This document shows, one piece after another, positions 7,563 to 15,370 of a stretch of DNA of 29,985 nucleotides (positions are counted from its first letter, which is position 1; each line of letters begins with the position of its first letter). The notes beneath the pieces were generated by a model, which did no database searches, was not told where the DNA came from, and worked only from the letters and a program-made list of their open reading frames with translations. Source of the DNA: Kiritimatiellales bacterium. GTDB lineage: Bacteria; Verrucomicrobiota; Kiritimatiellia; Kiritimatiellales; Pontiellaceae. The DNA lies in NCBI GenBank assembly GCA_030630445.1, contig DAOVNC010000003.1, positions 1 through 29,985 of the forward strand. The letters run 5' to 3'. A program made the translations under genes and the position numbers.

Positions 7563-7564
7563 CC

Positions 7565-8170
7565 ATGGCCTCCGCTGCTAAGAAACTATTGATGGATCCG
7601 TTTTCGGACAACAACCCGGTTACCATCCAGGTGCTCGGGATCTGCTCCGCTCTGGCGGTTACGGTCAAGGTCGATACGGCCATCGTTATGACGCTTGCGC
7701 TAACGGCGGTGGTCACCTTGTCGAACTTTGTGATTTCACTGCTCCGGAACGTGATTCCAAGCGGGATCCGCATGATTGTGGAAATGGCCGTGATCGCCAC
7801 GCTCGTGATTATTGCCGACCAGTTGCTTCAAGCCTTCCTGTTCGATATCAGTAAACAGTTGAGCGTATTCGTTGGCTTGATCATTACCAACTGCATCGTC
7901 ATGGGACGCGCCGAAGCCTTCGCCCTGCAGAACCCACCGAAGGAATCGCTCCTCGACGGTCTGGGCAACGGTCTGGGCTATGGCATCGTCCTGATTGCCG
8001 TTGCGTCGATCCGCGAGATTCTCGGCTTCGGCAAATGGTTCGGCATGTCCCTCCCGTTCGGTGAAAATTTCATGGGCAACGGTCTTGCCCTGCTCGCCCC
8101 GGGCGCATTCATCATTCTAGGCCTGCTCATCTGGGCGCAAAGAACCATCACAAAACACGTCGAAGAGTAA
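7565..8170 (+). CDS. nqrD: Na+-translocating NADH:quinone reductase subunit D
   Basis: NqrD (201 residues) is a six-helix membrane subunit, paired with NqrE in an inverted arrangement around an intramembrane [2Fe-2S] centre. The cysteines expected to hold this cluster are C27 (LGICSAL) and C110 (ITNCIVMGR). It has a good ribosome site (GGGGAACTAACC before ATG) and follows nqrC by two bases. Its stop codon is immediately followed by the left end of the inverted-repeat element carrying the GxxExxY gene, which separates it from nqrE. Sequence and length are ordinary for the family. Confidence 0.95.
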   Translation: MASAAKKLLMDPFSDNNPVTIQVLGICSALAVTVKVDTAIVMTLALTAVVTLSNFVISLLRNVIPSGIRMIVEMAVIATLVIIADQLLQAFLFDISKQLSVFVGLIITNCIVMGRAEAFALQNPPKESLLDGLGNGLGYGIVLIAVASIREILGFGKWFGMSLPFGENFMGNGLALLAPGAFIILGLLIWAQRTITKHVEE

Positions 8171-8615
8171 ACCGCGGATTACGCGGATGGGTACGGATAT
8201 TTAATGAACAACAACTTAATACATGAAGAGCTAAGCAGATCCATTATTGGTGCTTCCATGGCGGTTTTAAATGAGCTTAAACCCGGCTTGCATGAAAAAC
8301 TATATGAGAATGCTTTGGTTATTGAGTTGCTTGAACGTGGTCATGAAATTGAACAACAGAAGGAGTTTCCGGTTCACTACAAAGGACATTTCATCGGCAA
8401 ACTTGTCCCCGATCTGATTGTGGATCGAAAAGTCATTGCAGACCCCAAGGTCGTAACGGGATTCAATGACAATCACATTGCCCAAATGATCGGCTACCTT
8501 GCCAAAACCGACCTTAAACTGGCACTGCTTCTAAACTTTAAACACGCAAAACTTAACTGGAAAAGAATCGTAAGGGAACTTTGAACCATCCGTACCCATC
8601 CGTGAAATCAGCGGT
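8171..8615. mobile_element. GxxExxY cassette bounded by 28-base inverted repeats
   Basis: The left end (8171-8198) starts on the base after the nqrD stop. The right end (8588-8615) starts four bases after the GxxExxY stop codon. Read on opposite strands they agree at 25 of 28 positions; the shared core is CGGATGGGTACGGAT. The left arm is itself a loose period-9 repeat (GCGGATTAC, GCGGATGGG, TACGGATAT). No flanking target duplication is obvious and there is no transposase, so any movement would depend on an enzyme elsewhere. Mobility is inferred from the intrusion into an operon whose D and E genes normally abut. Confidence 0.6.
8204..8584 (+). CDS. GxxExxY family protein (PD-(D/E)XK-like)
   Basis: This 126-residue protein has the naming motif GLHEKLYENAL (G-x-x-E-x-x-Y at about 28-34), followed by the VHYKG and GKLVPDLIVDRKVIADPKVV segment, which matches the PD-(D/E)xK nuclease-like fold of the family. 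The usual E-L-K is D-P-K here, still acceptable for the acidic-x-K pattern. The C-terminal part (AQMIGYLAKTDLKLALLLNF, LNWKRIV) is standard. Function is unknown; family members often occur in several copies per genome. It has no part in Nqr: it stands between nqrD and nqrE, is AT-richer than both and has its own inverted-repeat ends. No clear ribosome site precedes the ATG. Confidence 0.88.
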   Translation: MNNNLIHEELSRSIIGASMAVLNELKPGLHEKLYENALVIELLERGHEIEQQKEFPVHYKGHFIGKLVPDLIVDRKVIADPKVVTGFNDNHIAQMIGYLAKTDLKLALLLNFKHAKLNWKRIVREL

Positions 8616-8636
8616 CACAAACACAGGAATTAAAAA

Positions 8637-9323
8637 ATGGAACTCTTAAGCATAGCCGTAAAGGCGATCTTCGTTGAAAACATCCTGCTGGCCTACTTTC
8701 TGGGCATGTGTTCGTTCCTGGCCTGCTCAAAGAAGGTCGACACCGCCATTGGCCTAGGCTTCGCGGTCATCTTCGTATTGGCCATCACACTGCCCGCCAA
8801 CTGGGCCATCCACCATTTCCTGCTCGCCCCCGGTGCGCTGTCGTGGATTCCCGGAGTCGACCTCAGCGGATTGGATCTCAGCTTCCTGAACTTCATCTGT
8901 TTCATCGCGACCATTGCCTCCATGGTGCAGCTCGTGGAGATGATCCTCGATAAGTTCTTCCCCAAGCTCTACCACGCGTTGGGCATTTTCCTGCCGCTCA
9001 TCACCGTAAACTGCGCCATCCTCGGGGGATCGCTCTTCATGGTGGAACGCGAATACGGATTCGTGGAATCCACCGTCTTTGGAATCAGCTCCGGCGTCGG
9101 CTGGTTGCTGGCCATCGCCTCCATGGCGGCGATCCGCAAGAAGCTACGCTATTCGCACCTGCCAGCAGGCCTTAAAGGACTGGGCATCACGATGATTATG
9201 ACGGGCCTGATGGCTATGGCCTTTATGTGTTTCTCGGGGATTCCTCTAGACGCAAAAGAAGGGAACCCTCCAGTACCGGCAAAAGCTGAATCCTCCCAGG
9301 AAACCCCTGAACAGACTAACTGA
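8637..9323 (+). CDS. nqrE: Na+-translocating NADH:quinone reductase subunit E
   Basis: NqrE (228 residues) is the membrane partner of NqrD. Conserved cysteines C25 (LGMCSFLAC) and C126 (TVNCAILGG) are expected to complete the intramembrane [2Fe-2S] site. The first helix (VKAIFVENILLAYFLGMC) is highly typical. It is a little longer than usual: a polar tail of about 25 residues (PLDAKEGNPPVPAKAES...) follows the last membrane segment and is not a family feature I know. The ribosome site AGGAA is eight bases before ATG. nqrF starts nine bases after its stop. It is separated from nqrD by the GxxExxY cassette, so its expression depends on transcription crossing that insert. Confidence 0.95.
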   Translation: MELLSIAVKAIFVENILLAYFLGMCSFLACSKKVDTAIGLGFAVIFVLAITLPANWAIHHFLLAPGALSWIPGVDLSGLDLSFLNFICFIATIASMVQLVEMILDKFFPKLYHALGIFLPLITVNCAILGGSLFMVEREYGFVESTVFGISSGVGWLLAIASMAAIRKKLRYSHLPAGLKGLGITMIMTGLMAMAFMCFSGIPLDAKEGNPPVPAKAESSQETPEQTN

Positions 9324-9331
9324 GATAGATT

Positions 9332-10564
9332 ATGGATAGCCCAATCATTTACATTACATCAAGCGTCGTTGTTTTCAGCGTTGTCATCATGTTGCTGGTG
9401 ATCCTGTTGCTGGTCGCCGCCAAGAAGCTGGTTCCACAGGGACTGGCCAAACTGGACATCAACGGTGATCGCGAGATTGAAGTTAAACCGGGGACGTCCC
9501 TCCTCACCGCCCTTTCCAACGAAAAGATCTTCCTGCCCTCCGCCTGCGGCGGTGGCGGAACCTGCGGCATGTGCAAATGCAAAGTCACTGAAGGGGGCGG
9601 CGAACTACTGCCCACCGAAGCCGGACACGTCAGCAAAGCCGAAGCCAAGGAAGGCGTACGACTCACCTGCCAGCTCAAGGTCAAGGAAGACATGAAGCTC
9701 GAAATCGAGCCGGAAATCCTCGACATCAAAAAGTACGAATGCACCGTTCGCTCCAACGACAACGTCGCCACCTTCATCAAAGAGCTGGTGGTTGAACTTC
9801 CCGCCGGCGAAAAGCTCGACTTCAAAGCCGGCGGCTACATTCAGATCGACGTTCCCGCCTATAAAGACCTCTCCTACAAAACCTTCGACGTCGCCGAGGA
9901 ATACCGCGGCGACTGGGACAAATTCAACCTTTGGGATTATGTGGCCGACAACGACGAGCCCTGCTTCCGCGCCTACTCCATGGCCAACTTCCCGCTCGAA
10001 GACGATATCATCATGCTCAACATCCGCATCGCCTCCCCACCGCCGGGAACCAACTATCCGCCGGGTATCTGCTCCAGCTATGTCTTCGACCTGAAGCCCG
10101 GCGACAAGATCGTCATCTCCGGCCCCTACGGCGAATTCTTCGCCCAGGAAACCGAACGCGAAATGTGTTTCATTGGCGGCGGTGCCGGCATGGCCCCCAT
10201 GCGCTCGCACATCTACGATCAGCTCAAGCGCATCAACACCGGCCGCAGGATCACCTTCTGGTATGGCGGGCGCTCCGTCACCGAACTCTTCTACATGGAA
10301 GAGTTCCAAGCCCTGGAAAAAGAATTCCCCAACTTCACCATGCATATTGCCCTCAGCGATCCGCTGCCGGAAGACAACTGGACCGGCCTCACCGGCTTCA
10401 TCCACCAAGTCGTGCTCGACGAATACCTCGATAAGCACCCCGACCCCACCGAGATCGAATACTACCTCTGCGGCCCGCCCATCATGCTCAAGTGCGTTAA
10501 CGACATGGTCGATAGCCTCGGCGTCGACCCCGAAATGGTCATGGCCGACGACTTTGGAATTTAG
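9332..10564 (+). CDS. nqrF: Na+-translocating NADH:quinone reductase subunit F
   Basis: NqrF (410 residues) is the electron-input subunit: it oxidises NADH through FAD and passes electrons to a [2Fe-2S] cluster. In order it shows one N-terminal anchor helix (about 7-29), a plant-type ferredoxin domain with C72, C78, C81 and C113 (SACGGGGTCGMCKC, then LTCQ), an FAD-binding barrel with RAYSMAN, and an NAD-binding domain with CFIGGGAGMAPMRSH and a C-terminal YYLCGPPIMLKCV followed by MADDFGI. All are standard. It is the last gene of the operon, followed by a strong intrinsic terminator at 10599-10626. Confidence 0.96.
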   Translation: MDSPIIYITSSVVVFSVVIMLLVILLLVAAKKLVPQGLAKLDINGDREIEVKPGTSLLTALSNEKIFLPSACGGGGTCGMCKCKVTEGGGELLPTEAGHVSKAEAKEGVRLTCQLKVKEDMKLEIEPEILDIKKYECTVRSNDNVATFIKELVVELPAGEKLDFKAGGYIQIDVPAYKDLSYKTFDVAEEYRGDWDKFNLWDYVADNDEPCFRAYSMANFPLEDDIIMLNIRIASPPPGTNYPPGICSSYVFDLKPGDKIVISGPYGEFFAQETEREMCFIGGGAGMAPMRSHIYDQLKRINTGRRITFWYGGRSVTELFYMEEFQALEKEFPNFTMHIALSDPLPEDNWTGLTGFIHQVVLDEYLDKHPDPTEIEYYLCGPPIMLKCVNDMVDSLGVDPEMVMADDFGI

Positions 10565-10569
10565 GAAAG

Positions 10570-10598
10570 GCTTTAGGCTTTGGACCCTGGACTTTAGG
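10570..10598 (+). repeat. heptad repeat after nqrF
   Basis: Four consecutive 7-base units (GCTTTAG, GCTTTGG, ACCCTGG, ACTTTAG) occupy 10570-10597, between the nqrF stop and the terminator. The period matches the arrays in the nqrA/nqrB and nqrB/nqrC gaps although the unit differs. Confidence 0.55.
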
Positions 10599-10626
10599 AG
10601 CCCGGTTTCATGACCGGGCTTTTCTT
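10599..10626 (+). terminator. intrinsic terminator of the nqr operon
   Basis: Perfect 8-base stem AGCCCGGT / ACCGGGCT (10599-10606, 10613-10620) with a 6-base loop, running into TTTTCTT. It directly follows nqrF. Confidence 0.85.
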
Positions 10627-10688
10627 ATCGGTGAAATGGCCGCTGGGTGTGTATCGCGCACACGGACAAACGCGCCCTCTGTTCCAGA

Positions 10689-10752
10689 GAGGCACGTCCT
10701 ACACCGCTGAATGGCCAAGCCGCGCGAATCCTGCAACTGTAGGACGTGCCTC
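10689..10752. repeat. 15-base inverted repeat
   Basis: Perfect arms at 10689-10703 (GAGGCACGTCCTACA) and 10738-10752, separated by 34 bases. It lies in the 234-base gap between the nqr terminator and the gapA terminator, where no gene is seen. It resembles the other large palindromes of this window in style, not in sequence. Confidence 0.65.
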
Positions 10753-10800
10753 CCGGAGGGGGCACGTATTCGCAGGAATGCACGGCAACATTGGGGGAAT

Positions 10801-10829
10801 AAAAAAAGCGCCCCGGAACGGGACGCTTT
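10801..10829 (-). terminator. intrinsic terminator of gapA
   Basis: On the minus strand, stem AAAGCG/CGCTTT plus an inner CCCG/CGGG with one mismatch, followed by seven T residues (10801-10807 on the plus strand are A). It lies 24 bases beyond the gapA stop. Confidence 0.8.
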
Positions 10830-10853
10830 CATCAATCGTGGTTAAGACCGGGA

Positions 10854-11849
10854 TTAGCCGACAATAACGTTGATCAGGTCGAGCACCTTGCAGGAGTAGC
10901 CCCACTCGTTGTCGTACCAGGAAACCACTTTGACGAACGTGCCGTCGAGCTGGATGCCGGCTTTGGCATCGAACACGGAAACGCACTCTTCATCGCGGAA
11001 GTCGGTGGAAACCACCGCTTCTTCGGTGTAGCCGAGGATGCCTTTCATGGCGCCTTCGGAAGCTTCCTTCATGGCCGCACAGATATCTTCATAGGAGGTT
11101 TCATTCTTCAGGGTGACGGTCAGGTCAACCACGGAAACGTCGGAGGTCGGAACGCGGAAAGCCATGCCGGTCAACTTGCCGTTGAGTTCCGGAATCACCT
11201 TGCCAACCGCTTTGGCGGCACCGGTGGAAGACGGAATGATGTTTTCCAGGATACCGCGCCCGCCGCGCCAGTCCTTCATGGAAGGCCCGTCAACGGTTTT
11301 CTGGGTTGCGGTTGCCGCGTGGATGGTGGTCATCAGACCTTTGTCGATGCCGAACTTGTCGTTCAGTACCTTGGCGATCGGAGCCAGGCAGTTGGTGGTG
11401 CAGGAAGCGTTGGAAACAATATCCTGCCCCGCATAGGAGTCGGTGTTGACGCCGCAGACGAACATGGGGGTGGCATCCTTGGAAGGAGCGGAAAGAACCA
11501 CTTTCTTCGCGCCGGCTTCGATGTGCTTGCGCGCGGTCTCGTCGGTCAGGAAGAATCCAGTGGACTCAACAACCACCTCGGCTTCGATTTCACCCCATTT
11601 GAGGTTGGCCGGATCGCGCTCGGCGGTGATGCGGATGGCCTTGCCGTTCACGACGAGGGAACCTTCTTTTACTTCAACAGAACCATTGAAACGACCGTGT
11701 ACAGAGTCGTACTTGAGCATGTATGCGAGATAGTCAACGTCGAGCAGATCGTTGATTCCCACAATCTCGATGTCTTCGCGGGCCGCCGCTGCGCGGAAAA
11801 CCATGCGTCCGATACGGCCGAAACCGTTAATACCAATTTTAGTAGCCAT
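10854..11849 (-). CDS. gapA: type I glyceraldehyde-3-phosphate dehydrogenase
   Basis: This 331-residue cytoplasmic enzyme interconverts glyceraldehyde-3-phosphate and 1,3-bisphosphoglycerate. The NAD-binding motif GINGFGRIGR is at the N-terminus, and INDLLD has the aspartate (D34) favouring NAD over NADP. The active-site cysteine is C150 in SNASCTTNCLAP. WYDNEWGYS, normal near the C-terminus, is present. I chose the ATG at 11849, nine bases after GGAAGG; a GTG at 11858 would add only three residues. It is monocistronic, with a promoter candidate at 11907-11935 and its own terminator, and lies between and opposite to the nqr operon and the Rnf-like cluster. Confidence 0.96.
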   Translation of the reverse strand: MATKIGINGFGRIGRMVFRAAAAREDIEIVGINDLLDVDYLAYMLKYDSVHGRFNGSVEVKEGSLVVNGKAIRITAERDPANLKWGEIEAEVVVESTGFFLTDETARKHIEAGAKKVVLSAPSKDATPMFVCGVNTDSYAGQDIVSNASCTTNCLAPIAKVLNDKFGIDKGLMTTIHAATATQKTVDGPSMKDWRGGRGILENIIPSSTGAAKAVGKVIPELNGKLTGMAFRVPTSDVSVVDLTVTLKNETSYEDICAAMKEASEGAMKGILGYTEEAVVSTDFRDEECVSVFDAKAGIQLDGTFVKVVSWYDNEWGYSCKVLDLINVIVG

Positions 11850-11906
11850 GTTTAGCACCTTCCTTTTAGGGTTTGGAACAAACGTCCCTTTTAAAAACGA
11901 GCGGGA

Positions 11907-11935
11907 ACACTACCCAACCGCATCATTTGCGTCAA
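11907..11935 (-). promoter_or_regulatory. candidate promoter of gapA
   Basis: Minus-strand TTGACG (11930-11935), 17-base spacer, TAGTGT (11907-11912). It would give a 5' leader of about 50 bases before the ATG at 11849, including the AAGGAAGG ribosome site. The 220-base gap to the Rnf-like cluster shows no gene. Confidence 0.45.
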
Positions 11936-12069
11936 CCTCGTACACCGCTTTTTCAACGAATTCCAAGACCCTTTAAAACCCATCCGGAATTTGGCAAACC
12001 CCCTGTATTCGCTTGCGTTCCGGCGTCCTAAACCCGTATCTTGCCCGATCCTATCAATTGCGGAGTTTA

Positions 12070-12582
12070 ATGATGATATTTAAGGTATTGGGAATAGGAC
12101 TGTCCTTGATGCTTGCCTGCACCGCCCATGCCGGCGAAGTGCAATCCATTATCGACAAAGCCATGATCGGCTTGACGGTCAAGGTTTCCGCCGACCCCTA
12201 CTCCCGCACCATCGAAAAGATGTTCATTGGCTATGACGGCCAAGGCAAACCCAAGGTCGGGATCGCCTACCGCAAGATCGAATCCTTCAAACCCATTACC
12301 GGTATCGTGATTATCGAAAAAACCGCCGATGGCTTTGTACTGAAGGAAGCTCTTTTCCCCGACATTGGAAAAATAAAAAACGCCAAGGATCGCAAGCAGG
12401 TTCTTACCATACTTAAGCAGTTCAAGGGCATTCCATTCGATCCGCATGCCGAAAAGTCGGCGGTCGACGGACTGAGCGGTGCCACGCGCTACGGGTTTAA
12501 AACTTCTGGCTATCTCAATTATATGACGCGCAGGGTTGCCCTCGAAATGGAATCCCAGCCCGACTGGCCGATAAAAATGTAG
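12070..12582 (+). CDS. RnfG/NqrC-like FMN-binding protein, exported
   Basis: This 170-residue protein begins with a signal peptide (MMIFKVLGIGLSLMLACTAHA, cleavage likely after residue 21). It ends with an FMN-binding domain whose covalent flavin site is T139 in AVDGLSGATRYG, identical in frame to NqrC and RnfG. The mid region with VGIAYRKIESFKPITGIV resembles the family's beta-rich core. Unlike NqrC/RnfG, the N-terminal hydrophobic segment looks cleavable, so the flavoprotein may be periplasmic and soluble; an uncleaved anchor cannot be excluded. The ribosome site CGGAG is 4 bases from the first of two ATGs, so the second at 12073 is equally likely. The RnfC-like gene starts two bases after its stop. 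An unlinked flavin transferase must load the FMN. Confidence 0.75.
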   Translation: MMIFKVLGIGLSLMLACTAHAGEVQSIIDKAMIGLTVKVSADPYSRTIEKMFIGYDGQGKPKVGIAYRKIESFKPITGIVIIEKTADGFVLKEALFPDIGKIKNAKDRKQVLTILKQFKGIPFDPHAEKSAVDGLSGATRYGFKTSGYLNYMTRRVALEMESQPDWPIKM

Positions 12583-12584
12583 CC

Positions 12585-13613
12585 ATGTTGCGCCACATTA
12601 AAACCAACTGGCCGGATCTGCTCCATTTCCAACCCTTGGAAACGCCCTTCCCCGCACCGGAACGCATTTTCCCCGGGCTGGAAGAGATCGACCCCGAAAC
12701 CTTCCCGGCGTTCCTCGACGAAATTGGGCTGGTTGGCATGGGAGGCAGCGGATTCCCCGCCTCGGAGAAAATACGTGCCAGCATCGGGGCTCATACCCTC
12801 GTCATCAACGGCGTCGAATGCGAACCAGGAATCACCGTCGACCAAACCATATTGCTACACCACCCCCTCTGGGTTCAGGCAGGCGCCAACGCCTGCGCCA
12901 AGGCCATCGGGGCAACGCAGGTCGTTCTTGCGGTTAAGAACAACCCAGATCATATTTCCAGGTTTCGGGTGCTCTATCCCGAGTACGACATAGCTCCCTT
13001 TCCCGACCGCTATCCCGCCGGCGCGGAAAAACTGATCCTCAAAAAGCTGACCGGGAAAATGCCGCCCCCCGGCGTCCGCCCCTACCAGATGGGCTATCTG
13101 GTTCAAAATGCCGTCTCGCTTCGCGCCATTGGCCGCGCGATTGTTGATGGCATTCCCGTCGTCGAACGGCCTTTGACCCTAACCATGCCCTCGACTGGCT
13201 TCTACAAAAACATCATCGCCCCCCTCGGCTTGCCGATCCGCGACGTGCTGGAGGCCTTCAACCTGCCCTTTGATCCGGAAGCCCATCTCATCTCCGCCTC
13301 TGGCTTGATGATGGGCAACGAAGTTGGACTCGACGACTGCATCGAAAAAACCACGCTCTCCCTGATTATTCTGGAGCGCAGCAAACTGGAGGAAAAGGAG
13401 CGCGGATGCATCCGGTGCGGAACCTGCAACACCGCCTGTCCGCTCGGGCTACACCCCTACGCCCTCGTTGAGCGAATCAAAAAGGGAAGGACGAAATCCC
13501 CAGCGTTTAAAGCGCAAATGACCGAATGTTTTTTGTGCGGCGTCTGTTCAGCCGTCTGCCCATCGCACATTCCGCTTATCCGAACCTTGGAGGAGGGCAA
13601 GCAATGCCTATAG
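12585..13613 (+). CDS. RnfC-like iron-sulfur electron-transfer protein, short form
   Basis: This 342-residue cytoplasmic protein resembles the central and C-terminal parts of RnfC. It has the GLVGMGGSGFPASEK flavin/NAD loop (49-62), INGVECEPGITVDQ (74-87), an SLBB-like region, and two [4Fe-4S] motifs: C275-x2-C278-x2-C281-x3-C285 and C315-x2-C318-x2-C321-x3-C325. The N-terminal barrel-sandwich domain found before this loop in RnfC is missing, as is the long C-terminal extension of proteobacterial RnfC. It lies between RnfG- and RnfD-like genes, with a two-base gap upstream and a ten-base overlap downstream, so the three are translationally linked. The electron donor and acceptor are unknown; NADH or ferredoxin are reasonable guesses. 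Confidence 0.8.
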   Translation: MLRHIKTNWPDLLHFQPLETPFPAPERIFPGLEEIDPETFPAFLDEIGLVGMGGSGFPASEKIRASIGAHTLVINGVECEPGITVDQTILLHHPLWVQAGANACAKAIGATQVVLAVKNNPDHISRFRVLYPEYDIAPFPDRYPAGAEKLILKKLTGKMPPPGVRPYQMGYLVQNAVSLRAIGRAIVDGIPVVERPLTLTMPSTGFYKNIIAPLGLPIRDVLEAFNLPFDPEAHLISASGLMMGNEVGLDDCIEKTTLSLIILERSKLEEKERGCIRCGTCNTACPLGLHPYALVERIKKGRTKSPAFKAQMTECFLCGVCSAVCPSHIPLIRTLEEGKQCL

Positions 13614-14545
13614 CCAGTCCCTTCCTCCGCATGGGTGCACGCAGCTCCGGCATGGTCGCATGGGCGATGGCCGCGCTGATGGTTCCAGCCACCTTCTACA
13701 GCATACTCTACCACTCACTCTTCATTTTCCAGATGATCGGCTATGCCCTGCTCGGCATGGTGGCTGAAGGAATCTATGTATTGATCGTCCGCAGGAAGCT
13801 GCAATTGAACAGCATCGCCTCCGGCCTAACGGTCGCTTTAATCGCCGCCAGCGTACCGCCCTCGATGCCATTTCTGCCGATGCTTTCCTCCATCCTGCTG
13901 GCCATTTGGATGATGAAGCTTCCCATGGCGGGAATTCCCCTGCGCTTCAACGCCGCCATGGCCGGACGACTGTTCCTCATGCTCGTCTATTCCAGCCATG
14001 TGGTCGCTTGGGGCACACCCACCGCCGATGTCATTTCCACGGCCACTCCGCAGGAACTCTACCGAAGCGAAGGCTTCGCTCTTGAGCTGCCGCAACTTCT
14101 GTTTGGCCGGGTCGGCGGAATATGGGAAGAACTGTTCCTGCTCGTTCCCGGCAGCCCTGGCGAAACATTCCCCCTCATTATCCTGTTGCTCGGAGCCGTT
14201 CTCTGCTGGAAAGGCATCGTAGCCTGGCGCACCCCCATCGCATTTTTGATCTCCTTCGGCATCACCACCGCCCTGTGCGGAAATTCACCGATGTTCAACC
14301 TCTTTTCCGCGGCAACCATTTTCAGCGCGGTCTTCATTGTTTCCGACCCGGTTTCCACGCCCATGAGCAAAAGCGGAAAAATCGCATGCGGCATCATCAT
14401 CGGAGTCAGCAACGCCCTGCTCCGACACTTCACCTACTATACCGAAGCCATCGTCTACGCCGTCCTGCTAGGCAACCTGTTCACCCCCCTGCTCGACCGC
14501 ATCGCGTTCGCCGCTCAGGGTTGGCGCTTGCAGCGGCGACGGTAG
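13604..14545 (+). CDS. RnfD/NqrB-like membrane flavoprotein
   Basis: This 313-residue integral membrane protein has about nine hydrophobic segments. It is related to RnfD/NqrB, with the covalent FMN site at T148 in DVISTATPQ (D-x-x-S-x-A-T-P) and the VSDPVSTPMSKSGKI segment that matches the family's DPV(S)...G(K) block. The start at 13604 has a strong AGGAGG site and overlaps the RnfC-like gene by ten bases. In complete Rnf complexes it would partner RnfA, RnfE, RnfG and RnfC; no RnfA, RnfB or RnfE gene is nearby. The stop codon lies at the edge of a small palindrome (14542-14587). Confidence 0.8.
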   Translation: MPIASPFLRMGARSSGMVAWAMAALMVPATFYSILYHSLFIFQMIGYALLGMVAEGIYVLIVRRKLQLNSIASGLTVALIAASVPPSMPFLPMLSSILLAIWMMKLPMAGIPLRFNAAMAGRLFLMLVYSSHVVAWGTPTADVISTATPQELYRSEGFALELPQLLFGRVGGIWEELFLLVPGSPGETFPLIILLLGAVLCWKGIVAWRTPIAFLISFGITTALCGNSPMFNLFSAATIFSAVFIVSDPVSTPMSKSGKIACGIIIGVSNALLRHFTYYTEAIVYAVLLGNLFTPLLDRIAFAAQGWRLQRRR

Positions 14546-14587
14546 TACGAACATCCTGCCCGTGACAGGGGCAAGATGCCTGTGCTA
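14542..14587. repeat. small palindromic element after the RnfD-like gene
   Basis: GTAG at 14542-14545 faces CTAC at 14584-14587. The inside holds TGCCC (14557-14561) / GGGCA (14569-14573) and the mirrored ACATCCTGCCC ... GGGCAAGATG. The layout, outer GTAG/CTAC with an inner hairpin, recalls the other palindromes here. It contains the stop codon of the RnfD-like gene. Confidence 0.4.
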
Positions 14588-14597
14588 CAAACACTCA

Positions 14598-15341
14598 ATG
14601 GAAACCGATCCTTCAGATATGAACCCGAAGCAACCAACACTCGCCTACGCACTGGGGCGCAAGGCTTCTCCGCTCTTTTTCAAGGCGAATTGGATTATGA
14701 AATCCCTAACCGGCTCGGAATCCGAAAAGATTGCCGCGGAATTCCAAATGGGCTACCTGCTCGCGCAGGTCTACGAGGAAAAGATTCCCGCCGCCGAAAA
14801 CAACCGGCTTTCCGAAATCGCCGGGAAACTTGTTTCCAGCCTCCGGAACAAGGAGCGAAAGTTTACGTTCAAGTGCGACCGATCCGGCGTACCCAACGCC
14901 CTCGCCATTCCCGGCGGCTTCGTCTACCTCTCGGAAAACCTGTTCGACCTGTGCGGCGAGGATATCGATGCCATCGCCTTTGTGCTGGCGCACGAAATCG
15001 CCCACACCATCCACGGCGACGCCAACAAGCGCTTTCTCACCAAGACCGCCATCAACGGACTGCTACGCCTGCGTACGCGCGGTGTCAGCCCGCCCATACA
15101 GCAACTGCTCGCCCACTTGGTGCAGCAAGGCTATTCGAGGGATCAGGAATTCCGCGCGGATCGCTTCGCCGTTGCGCTCACCAAAGCGTCGGGATTTGAT
15201 CCGGCAGGCGGCTGCCGCCTGTTTGCCCTGCTTGGGGAAAGCGACGGGGACGTCGCTTCTACGATGGGCGCCTACTTCTCATCCCACCCGGCCCTGGATG
15301 ATCGCATTGAACGCATCAACCGCCGGATACGGGAAATTTGA
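14598..15341 (+). CDS. M48 family zinc metallopeptidase
   Basis: This peptidase of about 247 residues has LAHEIAHTIHGD (HEIAH at 132-136 from this start) as the zinc-binding and catalytic motif. The third ligand is probably E184 in SRDQEFRADRFA, and the SHPALDDRIERI block closes the fold. All are hallmarks of M48/Oma1-like (BepA/LoiP-type) peptidases. No signal peptide or membrane helix is seen, unlike HtpX, so it looks cytosolic; some M48 relatives are exported, and a start further downstream (14619) would not change that. The start is uncertain: ATG 14598 has no good ribosome site, and ATG 14619 and GTG 14562 are in frame. It may help in protein quality control; the substrate is unknown. 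It is convergent with the TfoX-like gene. Confidence 0.8.
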   Translation: METDPSDMNPKQPTLAYALGRKASPLFFKANWIMKSLTGSESEKIAAEFQMGYLLAQVYEEKIPAAENNRLSEIAGKLVSSLRNKERKFTFKCDRSGVPNALAIPGGFVYLSENLFDLCGEDIDAIAFVLAHEIAHTIHGDANKRFLTKTAINGLLRLRTRGVSPPIQQLLAHLVQQGYSRDQEFRADRFAVALTKASGFDPAGGCRLFALLGESDGDVASTMGAYFSSHPALDDRIERINRRIREI

Positions 15342-15370
15342 ATCCTCTTCCGCGACCCGTTCGGGATTGC

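Noticed and set aside
8171..8615. Complete insertion sequence in nqr
   Set aside because: No transposase and no target duplication; only the inverted repeats and the GxxExxY gene are visible, so it is listed as a candidate cassette.
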